Position numbers and translations under genes: made by a program. Positions 29,197-40,320 of a stretch of 64,000 nucleotides of DNA are shown here, piece by piece (position 1 is the stretch's first letter; each line of letters begins with the position of its first letter). This DNA comes from Streptomyces huasconensis (GTDB lineage Bacteria > Actinomycetota > Actinomycetes > Streptomycetales > Streptomycetaceae): NCBI GenBank assembly GCA_004010275.1, contig RBWT01000006.1:1-64000 (forward strand). Direction: 5' to 3'. The notes beneath the pieces are model-generated. The model had not been told where the DNA came from and ran no database searches. It worked only from the letters and a program-made list of their open reading frames with translations.

Positions 29197-32139
29197 TCAG
29201 AGGCCTCGGGGCGGCGGCTCCGCAGGGCGCGTCGCGCGTTCCAGTTCGAGGAGGACGGAGTAGTAGCCGCGGCCCGTCGCGTGGTCCATGCCGACCTCGC
29301 ACATGCGGTTCGCGGAGAGGTGGGCGTCGTAGGGGCGGGCGGTGACCTCCGCCGCTTCCTTGCGGGTGGCCGACTCGGTGAGTTCCTTGTGCAGCATGCC
29401 GCGGTCTCCCGCGAACGCGCAGCACCCGGCGTCGTCCGGTACGACCACTTCGTCCGCGCAGGCCTCCGCGACCGTACGCAACTGGGCCTCGTCGCCCAGA
29501 TGCTGCATCGAGCACGTGGGGTGCAGGACGGCGGAGCCGACTGTGCGGTGCACCGTCAGGTGGGGCAGCAACTCGTCTGCGGCCCAGACGATCGAGTCGA
29601 CGACGGTCAGTTCGCGGTGCAGCGCGCGGTTGTCGGCCGTCAGATACGGCACCACCTCGTGCGCGATGCCAAGGGTGCAGGAAGAGGCGTCGACGACCAG
29701 CGGCAGCCGGCCGCCCGCGGTCCAGCCCCAGGCCGCCTCGACGATGCGGTTGGCCATGAGGGTGGTGCCCGCGTCGTACCCCTTGGAGTGCCAGATCGTC
29801 GCGCAGCACGTACCCGCGACATCGTTTGGAATCCAAACCGGCTGGCCCGCGCGCGTGGACACGGCGACGACGGCCTCGGCAAGGGAGCGGTCGCCCGGGC
29901 TGCCGAAGATGCGGTTGACGCAGTGCCGGGTAGTAGACGGCCGAGCGCCCACGCGTGCGGTGCGCGGCAGTCGGTGGGCCGCCGCGCCGGGGATCTGCGG
30001 CAGCCACTCCGGCACGAGGTCGGGTCGCACGGCCTTGCGGGCCGTGCGGGTCACCGCGGTGAGCAGCCGGTCGCTGATCCTGTCGGCAGCGGCCACCGCG
30101 AGCCGCGCGGACGCCTCGACGGCCTTGAAGTTCTTGGCGGCGAGCGCGGCCATCCTCTCCTCGCGGGGCGAGTGTCGCGCGTGCCGGAAGCCCTTCATCA
30201 GGGCGCCCGTGTCGATGCCGACGGGGCACGCCAGTTTGCAGGTCGAGTCACCCGCGCAGGTGTCCACGGCGTCGTAGCCATACGCCTCGACGAGGCCGTC
30301 CTCGACGGGGGAGCCGGGGGTCTGGCGCATCATCTCGCGGCGCAGCACGATCCGCTGACGTGGAGTGGTGGTCACGTCCTCGCTGGGGCAGGTCGGTTCG
30401 CAGAAGCCACACTCGATACAGGGGTCCGCGATCAGCTCCACCTGGGGGATGGTCTTCAGACCCCGTAGATGGGCCTTGGGATCGCGGTCGAGCACGACGC
30501 GTGGAGCCAGCACCCCGTCCGGGTCGATGACTTGCTTGGTGCGCCACATCAACTCGGTGGCCCTGGGGCCCCATTCCAGCTCCAGGAAGGGCGCGATGTT
30601 GCGGCCCGTGGCGTGCTCGGCCTTCAGGGAGCCGTCGAACCGTTCCACGGTGAGACGGCAGAACGCGTCCATGAACGCGGCGTACCGCTCCACGTCCGCC
30701 GGGAGCGACGCGTCGAAGGCGAGCAGGAAGTGCAGATTGCCGTGCGCCGCGTGACCCGCCACGGCGGCGTCGAAGCCGTGTCGCGTCTGGAGGTCCAGCA
30801 GGGCCTCACAGGCCTCGGCGAGCCGGCCAGGGGGCACCGCGAAATCCTCGGTGATCAGTGTCGTCCCTGGGGGGCGGGAGCCGCCGACGGCTGTGACGAA
30901 CGCCTTGCGCGCCTTCCAGTAACCATCGATCGTCTTCGCGTCGCGGGTGAACGTGTTCGTCACCGAAGGCACCGGCGCCACCAGCTCCAGCCCCTCCAGG
31001 ACCTTGGCCGCAGCGGTCTCGTACGCCTCCTGTGCGGCCCGGTCCGGTGCACGGAACTCCACCAGGAGCGCGGTCGTCGTCTTCGGGAGCGCGGCCCAGT
31101 CGGCGGGCACCCCTTGCACGCTGACCGAGGCGCGCAGGGTGTTGCCGTCCATCAGCTCGACGGCGAGCGCGCCCGCGGCGTTGAAGAGCGGCACCGCCGC
31201 GGCGGCCGCGGGCAGCGAGGGGAAGAACAGCAGAGCCGTACTGGTGTGCCGGTCCAGCGGCAGCGTGTCGAAGACGACCTCCGCGATGAAGCCGAAGGTG
31301 CCCTCGGAGCCGACCATCAGGCCACGCAGGATCTGAACGGGCGTCGCACCGTCGAGGAAGGCGTCGAGACGATAGCCATTGGTGTTCTTGATCTGGTGCT
31401 TGGCGCGGATGCGGGCCACCAGCTCGGCGTCCGCCTCGATTTCCCGCTTGATCGCCAGGAGCCCCGCGCACAGGGCGGGCTCCGCGCGCGCCAGCCGCTC
31501 GTCGGCGTCCGGCTCCGCGGTGTCCACGACCGTGCCGGAGGGCAGCACGAAGGTCAGTGAGGCAAGCGTGCGGTAGGAGTTGCGGGTCGTACCCGCCGTC
31601 ATGCCCGAGGCGTTGTTCGCGACGACGCCGCCGACCGTGCAGGCGACGGCGCTCGCCGGGTCGGGACCGAGCACCCGGCCGAACCGGGCGAGCGTGGTGT
31701 TGGCGCGCACGACAGTGGTGCCGGGCCCGATGCGCGCCCGCTCACCCGGGCCGAGCACCTCGACGCCCGCCCAGTGCTTGCGCACGTCGACCAGGATGTC
31801 CTCGCCCTGCGCCTGGCCGTTCAGCGAGGTGCCGGCGGCGCGGAAGACGACCTCGCGGCTCTTGCCGTGCGCGTACGAAAGGACGGCCGAGACGTCGTCG
31901 ATGTCCTCGGGGACGACCACGACCTGCGGCAGGAAGCGGTAGGGGCTCGCGTCCGAGGCGTACCGCACCAGGTCGGAGACCTTGGTCAGGACCTTGTCCG
32001 CCCCGAGCAGCGCGATCAGGTCCGACTTCAGCGGCTCCGGGGTACCCGCGGCCCGGGCGTCCGGGACACGGTCAGGGGTGGGCGCTTCAGCGCGCGCAGT
32101 GGGGCGCAGGGCTTCCGGATCGGGCTCCAGCAGGGGCAT
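29197..32139 (-). CDS. FAD-linked oxidase / Fe-S dehydrogenase fusion (D-lactate/glycolate dehydrogenase-like)
   Basis: Protein of 980 residues combining, in order: an FAD-binding PCMH domain ([38 protein letters not shown]); an FAD-oxidase C-terminal domain ([12 protein letters not shown]); two 4Fe-4S cysteine clusters ([25 protein letters not shown]); and a CCG domain ([28 protein letters not shown]). This layout oxidises D-lactate or related 2-hydroxyacids and passes electrons to the quinone pool. Between 29931 and 29955 the reading is locally out of frame: another frame gives SAVYYPA, so two compensating indels are likely. Start ATG with GAGGAG upstream. It lies 58 bp downstream of marR. 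Confidence 0.88.
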   Translation of the reverse strand: MPLLEPDPEALRPTARAEAPTPDRVPDARAAGTPEPLKSDLIALLGADKVLTKVSDLVRYASDASPYRFLPQVVVVPEDIDDVSAVLSYAHGKSREVVFRAAGTSLNGQAQGEDILVDVRKHWAGVEVLGPGERARIGPGTTVVRANTTLARFGRVLGPDPASAVACTVGGVVANNASGMTAGTTRNSYRTLASLTFVLPSGTVVDTAEPDADERLARAEPALCAGLLAIKREIEADAELVARIRAKHQIKNTNGYRLDAFLDGATPVQILRGLMVGSEGTFGFIAEVVFDTLPLDRHTSTALLFFPSLPAAAAAVPLFNAAGALAVELMDGNTLRASVSVQGVPADWAALPKTTTALLVEFRAPDRAAQEAYETAAAKVLEGLELVAPVPSVTNTFTRDAKTIDGYWKARKAFVTAVGGSRPPGTTLITEDFAVPPGRLAEACEALLDLQTRHGFDAAVAGHAAHGNLHFLLAFDASLPADVERYAAFMDAFCRLTVERFDGSLKAEHATGRNIAPFLELEWGPRATELMWRTKQVIDPDGVLAPRVVLDRDPKAHLRGLKTIPQVELIADPCIECGFCEPTCPSEDVTTTPRQRIVLRREMMRQTPGSPVEDGLVEAYGYDAVDTCAGDSTCKLACPVGIDTGALMKGFRHARHSPREERMAALAAKNFKAVEASARLAVAAADRISDRLLTAVTRTARKAVRPDLVPEWLPQIPGAAAHRLPRTARVGARPSTTRHCVNRIFGSPGDRSLAEAVVAVSTRAGQPVWIPNDVAGTCCATIWHSKGYDAGTTLMANRIVEAAWGWTAGGRLPLVVDASSCTLGIAHEVVPYLTADNRALHRELTVVDSIVWAADELLPHLTVHRTVGSAVLHPTCSMQHLGDEAQLRTVAEACADEVVVPDDAGCCAFAGDRGMLHKELTESATRKEAAEVTARPYDAHLSANRMCEVGMDHATGRGYYSVLLELERATRPAEPPPRGL

Positions 32140-32197
32140 GGGCTCTCCTCGGCGGTGGCGGCGTACCCGGCGACGATGCCCGCGGTGCGCCCGGTGG

Positions 32198-32653
32198 TCA
32201 GCAGCGGCGGTGGCCCTCCTGAGCGTCCCGCACATCGAACAGAGCGTTCAACAGACCGCCCAGCTGCGCGCGCTGCTCAGTGTCCAATGGGGCCAGGATG
32301 TCCTCCGCGGCCGCCCGGCGCGCGCCGCGCAGCTCACCGAGGGTCTTCAGCCCCGCGTCGGTGAGCTGGATGCGGATCACCCGGCGGTTGGTCGGATCGG
32401 GCACACGGCGTACGAGATCACCGGCCTCCAAGGCGTCGACCAGCGTCGTCACGGCGCGCGGGACCACTTCGAGGCGGTCTGCGAGGTCGGCCATGCGGGG
32501 CGGGGTCTCGCAGTGCGCGAGGGTGCGCAGCAGGCGCGACTGGGCGGGGGTGATGCCGATCGGTACCAGATGGCGCTTCTGAATCCGCTGCAGCCTGCGG
32601 GTCAGCCGCAGCAGCTGTTCGGCGAGCAGGCCGTCGGGGTCCGGGGTGTTCAT
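32198..32653 (-). CDS. MarR-family transcriptional regulator
   Basis: Protein of 151 residues with the winged helix typical of MarR: ITPAQSRLLRTLAHCETPPRMADLADRLEVVPRAVTTLVDALEAGDLVRRVPDPTNRRVIRIQLT, summarised by the recognition helix near residues 63-80 and the wing DPTNRR. Helical ends form the dimer interface. It is divergent from the ABC exporter at 32872 and upstream of the FAD oxidoreductase on the same strand. Such MarR/ABC pairs usually respond to drugs that the exporter removes. Confidence 0.9.
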   Translation of the reverse strand: MNTPDPDGLLAEQLLRLTRRLQRIQKRHLVPIGITPAQSRLLRTLAHCETPPRMADLADRLEVVPRAVTTLVDALEAGDLVRRVPDPTNRRVIRIQLTDAGLKTLGELRGARRAAAEDILAPLDTEQRAQLGGLLNALFDVRDAQEGHRRC

Positions 32654-32684
32654 GCGGGAACATTATCAGGACCTTGTGCATTGT

Positions 32685-32711
32685 GAGTATAGGTAACAGT
32701 GAGCTATGCTC
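32685..32711. promoter_or_regulatory. Imperfect inverted repeat, candidate MarR operator
   Basis: GAGTATAG and CTATGCTC (one mismatch between the arms) are separated by 11 bases in the AT-rich divergent region just upstream of marR. The position fits autoregulation and control of the exporter. Assignment rests on symmetry and location only. Confidence 0.35.
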
Positions 32712-32871
32712 TCTGAGTCATCATCACCAGGAAAGCCTGCGGGTCTCTCCCGGCCCGACAGGCCCGACGGGCCGGGCAGCCTCGGCAACCCCGGCAGGCT
32801 CGGCCGACCCCTTGGGCCCCGTAGCCGTAGGCCCCGTACGTCCGTAGGTCCTCTAGATCCCGTAGGAGCCC

Positions 32872-34681
32872 ATGCGTCACGACGAACCCACCTGGACACC
32901 CCCAGCCCCGGAGCCGGGTGAGGAGCCGCAACCGCGGCAGATGCGCCGCATCCTGCGCCTCTTCCGCCCTTACCGAGGCCGCCTCGCGATCGTGGGACTG
33001 CTGGTCTGCGCCGCGTCCCTGGTCTCGGTCGCGACGCCCTTCCTGTTGAAGGAGATCCTCGACACCGCGATTCCGCAAGGGCGCACCGGTCTGCTGAGCC
33101 TGCTCGCGCTCGGCATGATCCTCAGCGCGGTTGTCACGAGCGTCTTCGGCGTCCTCCAGACCCTGATCAGCACGTCCGTGGGACAGCGCGTCATGCACGA
33201 CCTGCGCACGGCTGTCTACGGCCGGCTGCAGAGCATGTCCCTGGCTTTCTTCACCCGCACCCGTACGGGCGAGGTCCAGTCCCGCATCGCCAATGACATC
33301 GGCGGCATGCAGGCGACCGTCACCTCCACCGCGACCTCCCTCGTCTCGAACCTGACGAGCGTGATCGCGACGGTCGTCGCCATGCTCGCCCTCGACTGGC
33401 GCCTGACCGTCGTCTCCCTGCTGCTGCTCCCGGTGTTCGTGTGGATCAGCCGCCGGGTCGGCCGCGAGCGCAAGAAGATCGCCACCCAGCGCCAGAAACA
33501 GATGGCCGCGATGGCCGCGACCGTCACGGAGTCGCTCTCCGTGAGCGGAATCGTCCTCGGCCGGACGATGGGCCGTGCCGACTCCCTCACCCGGTCCTTC
33601 GCGGACGAGTCCGAGCGGCTGGTCGACCTGGAGATCCGGTCGAACATGGCGGGCCGCTGGCGGATGGCCGTCATCTCGATCGTGATGGCCGCCATGCCCG
33701 CCGTCATCTACTGGAGTGCGGGCCTCGCCTTCCAGATGGGCGGCCCCACCGTCTCCATCGGCACGCTCGTCGCCTTCGTCTCGCTCCAGCAGGGCCTCTT
33801 CCGGCCGACCGTGAGCCTGCTCTCCACCGGTGTGCAGATCCAGACCTCGCTCGCGCTCTTCCAGCGCATCTTCGAGTACCTCGATCTGACGGTCGACATC
33901 ACCGAGCCCGAGAAGCCGGTGCGCCTCGACTCGATCAAGGGAGAGATCCGCTTCGAGGACGTCGAGTTCCGCTACGACGATAAGGCGGCACCCACGCTCC
34001 AGGGCATCGACATCGCGATACCAGCCGGTGGCAGTCTGGCCGTCGTCGGACCCACCGGTTCCGGCAAGTCGACACTGAGCCACCTCGTCCCCCGGCTGTA
34101 CGACGTCACGGGCGGACGCGTCACCCTCGACGGCGTCGACGTGCGTGACCTGGACTTCGACACCCTCGCGCGCGCCATCGGCGTGGTCTCGCAGGAGACG
34201 TACCTCTTCCATGCCTCGGTCGCCGAGAACCTCCGCTTCGCCAAGCCCGACGCCACCGACGAGGAACTCGTGGCCGCGGCCCGCGCCGCCCAGATCCACG
34301 ACCACATCGCCTCCCTGCCCGACGGGTACGACACCGTGGTCGGCGAGCGCGGCCACCGCTTCTCCGGAGGCGAGAAGCAGCGCCTCGCCATCGCCCAGCA
34401 CGATCCTGCGCGACCCGCCGGTCCTCATCCTCGACGAGGCGACCAGCGCCCTGGACACCCGCACCGAGCGGGCCGTGCAGGAAGCCATCGACGCCCTCTC
34501 CGCGGACCGGACCACCCTCACCATCGCCCACCGGCTCTCCACCGTCCGCGGAGCCGACCAGATCGTGGTCCTGGACGCCGGACGCGTCGCCGAGCGCGGC
34601 ACGCACGAGGAACTCATGGCGCGCGACGGACGGTACGCCGCTCTCGTCCGCAGAGACGCCCAACTGGAGCCGACGCCATGA
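32872..34681 (+). CDS. ABC exporter, fused permease-ATPase (one frameshift)
   Basis: About 602 residues after repair. The membrane domain (residues about 30-310) includes [39 protein letters not shown] and [17 protein letters not shown]. The ATPase has Walker [11 protein letters not shown]-loop [10 protein letters not shown], signature [11 protein letters not shown], Walker [13 protein letters not shown] and the switch His in TIAHRLST. The frame breaks at about 34398; deleting one inserted base restores [16 protein letters not shown]. It is the homodimeric multidrug/lipid exporter type. It is divergent from marR, which probably regulates it. The ATG has AGGAG 4 bases upstream. Confidence 0.87.
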
Positions 34682-34724
34682 GGATATACCGGGAATAACC
34701 GTATTTACGGGTTAACGTGCCCCC

Positions 34725-35537
34725 ATGCAGACCAAGATTCCGCGACGGGGCACGATTCGACTGACGCGGCGGGGCCGGATCGCCCTGATCGCGACCGGAG
34801 CTCTCGTGGCGGCCGCCGCCGTGACGGTGCCGCTGCTGCTTCCGGACGACGATGCGCGCCCCGAGTCCTTGACGATCCCCGAGGGGTGGCGCTCGGGTCA
34901 GGTGTACGCAGCCGTGGACAAGGCCCTGAAGGTGCCCGCGGGCACCACGAAGAAGGCCCTGTCCAAGGCTGATCTGCAGCTTCCCGGAGACGCCGGGGGC
35001 AATCCCGAGGGTTATCTCTTCCCGGCGACCTACCCGATCAGCTCCGAGTCGACCCCGGCATCGGTCCTGTCGTACATGGTGGAGACGGCCAACAAGAAGT
35101 TCGGCAACAGCCGTGTGACGGCGGGTGCCGACCGCAACGCCGTCAGCGTCTACCAGACCGTCACCATCGCAAGCATGATCGAGGCGGAGGTCGACTCCAA
35201 GGCGGACATGGGCAAGGTGGCCCGGGTCATCTACAACCGCCTCGACAAGGGCATGCCGCTGCAGATGGATTCGACCATCAACTACGCCCTCAACCGCTCC
35301 ACGCTGTCCACCAGCGAGCGGGACACGAAGATCAACAGCCCTTACAACACCTATGCGCGCATGGGCCTGCCGCCCACGCCGATCAGTAACCCGGGTGAAG
35401 AGGCGATGCGGGCGGCGACCAATCCGACTCCTGGGGACTGGCTGTACTTCGTGACGGTGAAGCCGGGTGACACTCGCTTCACGGCGAACTTCGAGGAGCA
35501 CCAGAAGAACGTGGCGGAGTTCAACAAGAAGGCGTAG
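34725..35537 (+). CDS. mltG: Endolytic transglycosylase MltG
   Basis: Protein of 270 residues: short basic cytoplasmic tail, one membrane segment (IALIATGALVAAAAVTVPLLL) and a YceG/MltG domain. Visible family motifs are GNPEGYLFPATYPI, the catalytic Glu in IASMIEAEV, VARVIYNRL, PLQMDSTINYAL and SPYNTYARMGLPPTPISNPG. It cuts nascent peptidoglycan strands and sets glycan length. It is shorter than E. coli MltG and lacks the N-terminal LysM-like region. It is separate from the usual aroE/ruvX neighbourhood, so it may be a paralogue of the housekeeping copy. The frame is intact. Confidence 0.9.
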   Translation: MQTKIPRRGTIRLTRRGRIALIATGALVAAAAVTVPLLLPDDDARPESLTIPEGWRSGQVYAAVDKALKVPAGTTKKALSKADLQLPGDAGGNPEGYLFPATYPISSESTPASVLSYMVETANKKFGNSRVTAGADRNAVSVYQTVTIASMIEAEVDSKADMGKVARVIYNRLDKGMPLQMDSTINYALNRSTLSTSERDTKINSPYNTYARMGLPPTPISNPGEEAMRAATNPTPGDWLYFVTVKPGDTRFTANFEEHQKNVAEFNKKA

Positions 35538-35708
35538 CGGGTGGCAGCGGCTGTCTGCGGCGAGGTGAGGCTTGGCGGTCGGCCCGCCGCGGAAGCGCCG
35601 GATGGCATGGTGGTCGGGTCCGTCGGCCGGGGCCCGGTTCTTTGATGGGTGTCGGCGTTCTCGACGTGACGGAGAACCACTGGGCCGTGCAGTGGAGGCG
35701 CTGGAGGT

Positions 35709-37387
<1,679 letters not shown>

Positions 37388-37454
37388 CGTGGTGCCTCTT
37401 CCGGGCGGTGCGGGCGGGGGCTCGGGACAGGTGCGGTGGGGCGACGGCCGCGGG

Positions 37455-38177
37455 TCACGTGAAGACGTGGTGGTAGGGGACGCTCCACTCGTTGGGCAGG
37501 CGCGGGTAGAACGTGTTGATGACCGTCCCGGTGAAGTCCCCGCCCCAGTTGTAGGTCACGCGCACCTCGCTCTTGGCCGTCACCGCGTGGTCCTTGAAGC
37601 CGAGGATGGTGTCCGGGTGGGTGATCGGCACGAAGGTGATGCCGCCCCACGGCGTCACCGTGACGACCCACATCTGCGTGTCCTCCGGCGCGCCGTTCTT
37701 GCCGCGCCACAGGTCGCCGACCTTGTCGGGCAGGCCCACTTGGACGGTGTCGCCCGTGGTGCCTGTCGGGGCGTCCTGGTGGACGGTGATGCGCCGGCGC
37801 TGCGGCTTGGGCACGCCGTCGTCGCCGCGCCCGGGATCGATCTGGCCGGCGGCGGGCGGCTTGGGGGGCTCCTGGCCCGCGGCGCTCTCGATGAAGTACA
37901 GCGGTCGCTGCCCGAAGAAGCCTGCCGGGGTGATGTACCAGAGGTGGCCCTGCGCCTCTTTGGTGGACGTGTCGAGCGCGGTGGACAGTTGGACTCCCTT
38001 GTCGTGGACGCTGCCCTTCAGCTCGGCAGGCTGCAGGAAGCCTCCGTTGAAGGCGTGGACGAGCATCACTGGCCGGTTCTCGACCAGCGCGGCCACGATC
38101 GCGTTGTCGTAGCTGTTCACCGCGACCGGGCCGCCCACCACCAGGTTCGACATCGCCGTGCGTTCTTGGGTGTACAT
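37455..38177 (-). CDS. Unknown leaderless protein, beta-trefoil-like
   Basis: Protein of 240 residues from an ATG with GAGG 7 bases upstream. No signal peptide or membrane segment. Two weak trefoil-like units are visible (GHLWYITPAGFFGQRPLYFIE and TQMWVVTVTPWGGITFVP), with aromatic residues where QxW motifs would be, plus a Pro-rich linker between (about 105-125). The C-terminus is rich in aromatic beta strands (TYNWGGDFTGTVINTFYP). It is the first gene of the minus-strand pair, divergent from the aerolysin-like gene. The function is unknown; a lectin role is inference. Confidence 0.6.
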   Translation of the reverse strand: MYTQERTAMSNLVVGGPVAVNSYDNAIVAALVENRPVMLVHAFNGGFLQPAELKGSVHDKGVQLSTALDTSTKEAQGHLWYITPAGFFGQRPLYFIESAAGQEPPKPPAAGQIDPGRGDDGVPKPQRRRITVHQDAPTGTTGDTVQVGLPDKVGDLWRGKNGAPEDTQMWVVTVTPWGGITFVPITHPDTILGFKDHAVTAKSEVRVTYNWGGDFTGTVINTFYPRLPNEWSVPYHHVFT

Positions 38178-38583
38178 CGCGGAACCTCACCTGTCGTCGA
38201 AGTGGAGAACGATAAACCAGCCACAAGGGCAGCGCTTTTCCGCATGGCATTACCGCCGCATTTACCCGACCTGCATCGACGCAGTCCCGGCGTTTTGGGG
38301 GGCAATCAAATCCAATGCCGCCGTCCGGCAAGCGGATGCCAGCACGAGATGCGCGTACAGAAATTCGCGGAGGAATCGATCGAGTGGCTGGCAGGGCCTC
38401 AACTTACCTCAATCGGCGGCGAGTTGGGGGCGGTCGGTGATTTGTTTTCACTCGATTGGGCGTGATGCTCGAGGGAGCCTTCCCAGGAATTTTGGCCTCT
38501 GCTAGTTTCGAATTTCGGCAAGCGCGCGGAAATCTGTTCCATTCCATCGAGCGCGTTTCGGACAGATCAGTCGAGGACGGGGA
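38178..38583. promoter_or_regulatory. Divergent promoter region of the lectin/pore-former locus
   Basis: About 400 bases, visibly richer in A+T than the surroundings (for example aacgataaacc, caatcaaatccaatg, gatttgttttcactcg, aattttggcctctgctagtttcgaatttcgg). It separates the minus-strand lectin-like pair from the plus-strand aerolysin-like pair and should carry promoters in both directions. No gene is supported. The base composition hints at acquired DNA. Confidence 0.5.
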
Positions 38584-39675
38584 ATGCCTTCCACCGCATA
38601 CAACCTGGAACGGTTCAAGCGTCATCCGCTGACAAAAACCAACCTGCGGGAACTCAACATCGACCTGCAGGCCATCCTGAACCACCCCAACCTGGTCTAC
38701 ACCGACAACAACGGCGTGCAGCACAGGCCCGTCGGCGTCTCGATCAACAAGGAGAAATCCTCCGACGCTTTCCCGGACTCCGCGTTCGATCGTGGCTGGC
38801 TCGCCTACATGAACCTCGGGGAGCCACTGATCGAGGAGCGGGGTGACATCACTCCGCCCCGGCCCGACACGTTCTCCTCCCGTGCCTACGTGAACCGCAG
38901 CCAGAAGAACTCGATGACCTTCACCGACTCGGTCGAATTCACCGTGTCGAACGGGGTGACGTGGTCGCTTCACGGGGATGCCAAGCTCACCTTCGGCGGC
39001 ACCATCGGCGCGCAGCTGCAGTTGCAGTTGCAGAACCAGCTCAAGATGGATCTCCAGGCGCAGTTCGGGACGCAGATGCGGAACGACATGGCGAACAAGA
39101 ACGCCAACACGGTGACCAACAAGAACAGCAAGGACAGCGTCGGGGTCGACAACGCCAACGCCACGGAGACAGCCACGACGAACTCGACGGGGAACTCCAC
39201 GTCGAACTCGGTGACGGACTCGGTGGCGTTCACCACTCAGGGCAGTGCCACCGGCAGCGCGTCGCTCAACGCGCAACTGGCGCTGGGCCTCGCGGCCACC
39301 GTCGGCGGTTCCCTGACGACCAGCTGGACCTCGAAATCGCAGATCTCCGGCACGGTCCCGGCAGACTCCCGTGTGGAGACCATGGCCACGCAGCGGCGTG
39401 TCCACCGGCACTACGAGTACGAGATCCCGGTGACCTTCGCCGGGTACCTCGCGGTGCAGTACGCCGTACCGGTTCCGGTCCTGTCTCCCCCGCAGCCCGG
39501 CAATCCCGGGCTCGCCCAGGTGGCCGCCTACGACATCGCCAGCATCAATCTGGCCGGCGGCGGATTCCGCATGAAGGGGCGGATGGAGGTCGTCTCCGCC
39601 CTGGACGTCCATCACACGATGTTCGAGGAAGAGCGCCTGGTCTACAGCCAGCGAGCCCTGCACAAGGGCCCTTGA
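38584..39675 (+). CDS. Aerolysin/ETX-MTX2-like beta-pore-forming protein (candidate)
   Basis: Protein of 363 residues, start ATG with GAGGACGGGGA. No signal peptide. The middle is built of Ser/Thr/Asn-rich alternating strands (MTFTDSVEFTVSNGVTWSL, a Gln-rich stretch QLQLQLQNQLKMDLQAQF, then NATETATTNSTGNSTSNSVT and GGSLTTSWTSKSQ), followed by a turn with a Pro (SGTVPADSRVE) and strands YEYEIPVTFAGYLAVQY. This order, long amphipathic hairpins then a VP-turn, is what aerolysin/epsilon-toxin-type proteins show. The assignment is by pattern, not by a search. Expression without a leader suggests release by lysis or an unusual export route. Confidence 0.5.
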   Translation: MPSTAYNLERFKRHPLTKTNLRELNIDLQAILNHPNLVYTDNNGVQHRPVGVSINKEKSSDAFPDSAFDRGWLAYMNLGEPLIEERGDITPPRPDTFSSRAYVNRSQKNSMTFTDSVEFTVSNGVTWSLHGDAKLTFGGTIGAQLQLQLQNQLKMDLQAQFGTQMRNDMANKNANTVTNKNSKDSVGVDNANATETATTNSTGNSTSNSVTDSVAFTTQGSATGSASLNAQLALGLAATVGGSLTTSWTSKSQISGTVPADSRVETMATQRRVHRHYEYEIPVTFAGYLAVQYAVPVPVLSPPQPGNPGLAQVAAYDIASINLAGGGFRMKGRMEVVSALDVHHTMFEEERLVYSQRALHKGP

Positions 39676-39712
39676 CCGGGCGGCGACGCCCAACCCACGA
39701 CGACGAGAGGCA

Positions 39713-40270
39713 ATGACCATGGTGTTCAACAACATTTTCGGTTTCGCGGAAGACAGCGCGGCGCTCTTCTCGGTGAAGCCCGGCAACACCGACTCGCGGC
39801 GGGCTGCGGACACCGACTTCGAGGACGTCACAGAGGACGCGTACGACGACAAGAGCGCGGACCTGTTCATCAGTGATCTCCACGGGGCTTCCTCCCGGGC
39901 GAAAGTCGTCCGGGAGCAGTCACCTGAAGCGCGGGTCATCATGGGCATCCTCGGCTCTTTCATCCGGACGACGAAGAACTCGGCCCAGACGGAGAAGGAC
40001 TCGGCCCATGCCGGCACGGTCTCCGGCACGGCGTCCGCCGGTATGGCAAAGGCGAAGGAGACGGTGAAGGAGGAGGACGGGCTGCAAAAGCACGGGAGCC
40101 TCCAGAGCGACCCGGACAGGGCGGCATACGCGAAGACCCCCGAGGCACCGAAGACACCCAAGGCCGCGGAGCCCGCCAAGCCGCCACCAGCGACCGCCGA
40201 GACTCCGCAGAAGCTGGGGGAGACCAAGAAGACCGAGACGACCACCGAGGGAGCATCCGGTTCCCAGTAG
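39713..40270 (+). CDS. Unknown 185-residue protein, likely partner of the pore-former-like gene
   Basis: Begins 37 bases after the aerolysin-like gene, with GAGAGG before the ATG, so the two are probably cotranscribed. N-terminal half: MVFNNIFGFAEDSAALF, then acidic DTDFEDVTEDAYDDKSADLF and a short hydrophobic patch (VIMGILGSFI). C-terminal half is Ala/Lys/Pro/Thr-rich and probably disordered (TPEAPKTPKAAEPAKPP). No signal peptide and no known domain. A chaperone, immunity or anchoring role is only a guess. Confidence 0.6.
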   Translation: MTMVFNNIFGFAEDSAALFSVKPGNTDSRRAADTDFEDVTEDAYDDKSADLFISDLHGASSRAKVVREQSPEARVIMGILGSFIRTTKNSAQTEKDSAHAGTVSGTASAGMAKAKETVKEEDGLQKHGSLQSDPDRAAYAKTPEAPKTPKAAEPAKPPPATAETPQKLGETKKTETTTEGASGSQ

Positions 40271-40285
40271 CGCTCACGTCGCAAA

Positions 40286-40315
40286 GGGGGCAGGGGCATG
40301 ACCGCCCCTGCCCCC
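40286..40315. terminator. Bidirectional terminator hairpin
   Basis: Perfect 12-bp stem (gggggcaggggc at 40286-40297, complement at 40304-40315) with a 6-nt loop, between two convergent genes (stops at 40270 and 40321). Confidence 0.85.
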
Positions 40316-40320
40316 CTGCG

